From RGIG9115 sp045128915 (GTDB lineage Bacteria > Bacillota > Clostridia > UBA1381): a stretch of 64,000 nucleotides of DNA. Below are positions 63,484 to 64,000 of the stretch, in pieces. The position numbers were made by a program, and so were the translations under genes. Each line of letters starts with the position of its first letter. Within the stretch, counting starts at the first letter, position 1. The stretch spans positions 1-64,000 of the forward strand of contig JBGVIT010000064.1 of NCBI GenBank assembly GCA_045128915.1. The letters run 5' to 3'. The notes beneath the pieces are model-generated. The model made no database searches. It was given only the letters and a program-made list of their open reading frames with translations, and was not told the DNA's origin.

Positions 63484-64000
63484 ATGAAACCTATGTTGAT
63501 TGTTATGGTAGGATTGCAATGTTCTGGTAAGTCTACAAAAGCAAAACATATTGCATCTGGAATCCAAGCAACTATATTAAGTAGCGATAAAATTCGTGAA
63601 GAATATAAAAACGCAAACAATGATACAGTTTTTAGATTATTATATGAAAAAATGAATGATTTGTTGGGAAAAGGCATTGATGTTATCATTGATGCCACCA
63701 ACATAACCATTAAAGCAAGAAAGCAAATCTTTCAAAATCTAAAAGTTGATTGCGATAAGTGTTGTCACATTATGAACACTCCATACGAAGAGTGTTTGAA
63801 AAGACTTAAGGCTAGAAATAAAACAGATTATCCACACAAATTTGATGCTGATGTAATCAAAAGATATTATTACTCTTTTGAAATACCATTTTATGAAGAA
63901 GGTTGGGATAATATTTCAATTGAAAATCAGCCAATAAACAAAAATGCTTATCTTTATGCTTCAAAGTTATTAACAAAAGCAGATGGTTTTAATCAACAAA
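63484..64000 (+). CDS. Polynucleotide kinase (second copy, cut by window edge)
   Basis: 172 residues visible: MVGLQCSGKSTKAKHIASG is the P-loop, LSSDKIREEY and IDATNITIKARKQIFQN follow. About four of five bases match 136-650, with substitutions spread over the gene, so it is a diverged paralogue, not a repeat of the same copy. The predicted HD domain lies beyond the window. Confidence 0.82.
   Translation, partial: MKPMLIVMVGLQCSGKSTKAKHIASGIQATILSSDKIREEYKNANNDTVFRLLYEKMNDLLGKGIDVIIDATNITIKARKQIFQNLKVDCDKCCHIMNTPYEECLKRLKARNKTDYPHKFDADVIKRYYYSFEIPFYEEGWDNISIENQPINKNAYLYASKLLTKADGFNQQ

Noticed and set aside
1..64000. CRISPR array, insertion sequence or integrase with attachment site
   Set aside because: No regularly spaced repeat-spacer pattern, transposase or recombinase was seen; the repeated motifs found are short iterons or operators.

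Overview
The window is an A+T-rich, densely packed genome segment of a tailed phage with siphovirus-type gene order (HK97/lambda-like capsid genes, tape measure, paired tail chaperones with a -1 frameshift signal). Strong AGGAGG ribosome-binding sites, consensus TTGACA/TATAAT promoters with 17-bp spacers, InlB-type and BspA-type repeats on tail proteins, a DnaD-type replication protein and a DnaC-type loader point to a low-GC Gram-positive (Firmicutes/Bacilli-like, probably gut) host. UGA behaves as stop and the only Trp tRNA reads UGG, so the standard bacterial code fits better than the Mycoplasma code. No integrase was recognised, so a virulent life style is likely. No canonical endolysin was recognised either.

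Layout. (1) 1-4224, + strand: end of an RNA ligase, a kinase-HD end-healing enzyme, a GIY-YIG nuclease, an SPFH/band-7 membrane protein, small ORFs and a putative terminase small-subunit-like protein. (2) 4225-6990, + strand: two promoters, 18 canonical tRNAs, one tRNA-like element without an anticodon arm, and a ~0.7-kb highly structured non-coding RNA; it ends at a terminator placed back to back with that of the late operon. (3) 7010-36472, - strand, transcribed right to left: small terminase-region genes, large terminase, portal, scaffold, decoration, major capsid, connectors, tail tube, chaperones, tape measure, Dit-like and Tal-like proteins, a set of paralogous fibre genes with small partners, a holin-like membrane cluster, then several virion-associated or unknown genes. 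(4) 36473-37620, - strand: the late promoter, three tandem small-RNA-like units and a more G+C-rich metalloprotease gene. (5) 37696-64000, + strand: a structured leader, iteron-like repeats, about 26 very small coupled early genes of unknown function, then regulators, an FtsK-like translocase, an SbcC-like ATPase, RecT, an MBL nuclease gene with an in-frame stop, SSB, a replication initiator carrying iterons, a helicase loader, and finally an RNA-repair cassette (nucleotidyltransferase, RNA ligase, kinase).

How it fits together. The tRNA array plus the ligase, kinase-HD and nucleotidyltransferase genes look like a system that supplies tRNAs and repairs cleaved ones, useful against host anticodon nucleases. 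Ligase and kinase sequences occur at both ends of the window (near-identical ligase 3' ends, clearly diverged kinases), which suggests a tandem duplicated cassette across the window boundary. Candidates most worth following as undescribed are the MBL gene with a CAT-TGA-CTC-CAT bypass-like site, the three tandem sRNA units, the pseudoknot/terminator leader before the replication gene, and the large RNA inside the tRNA array.
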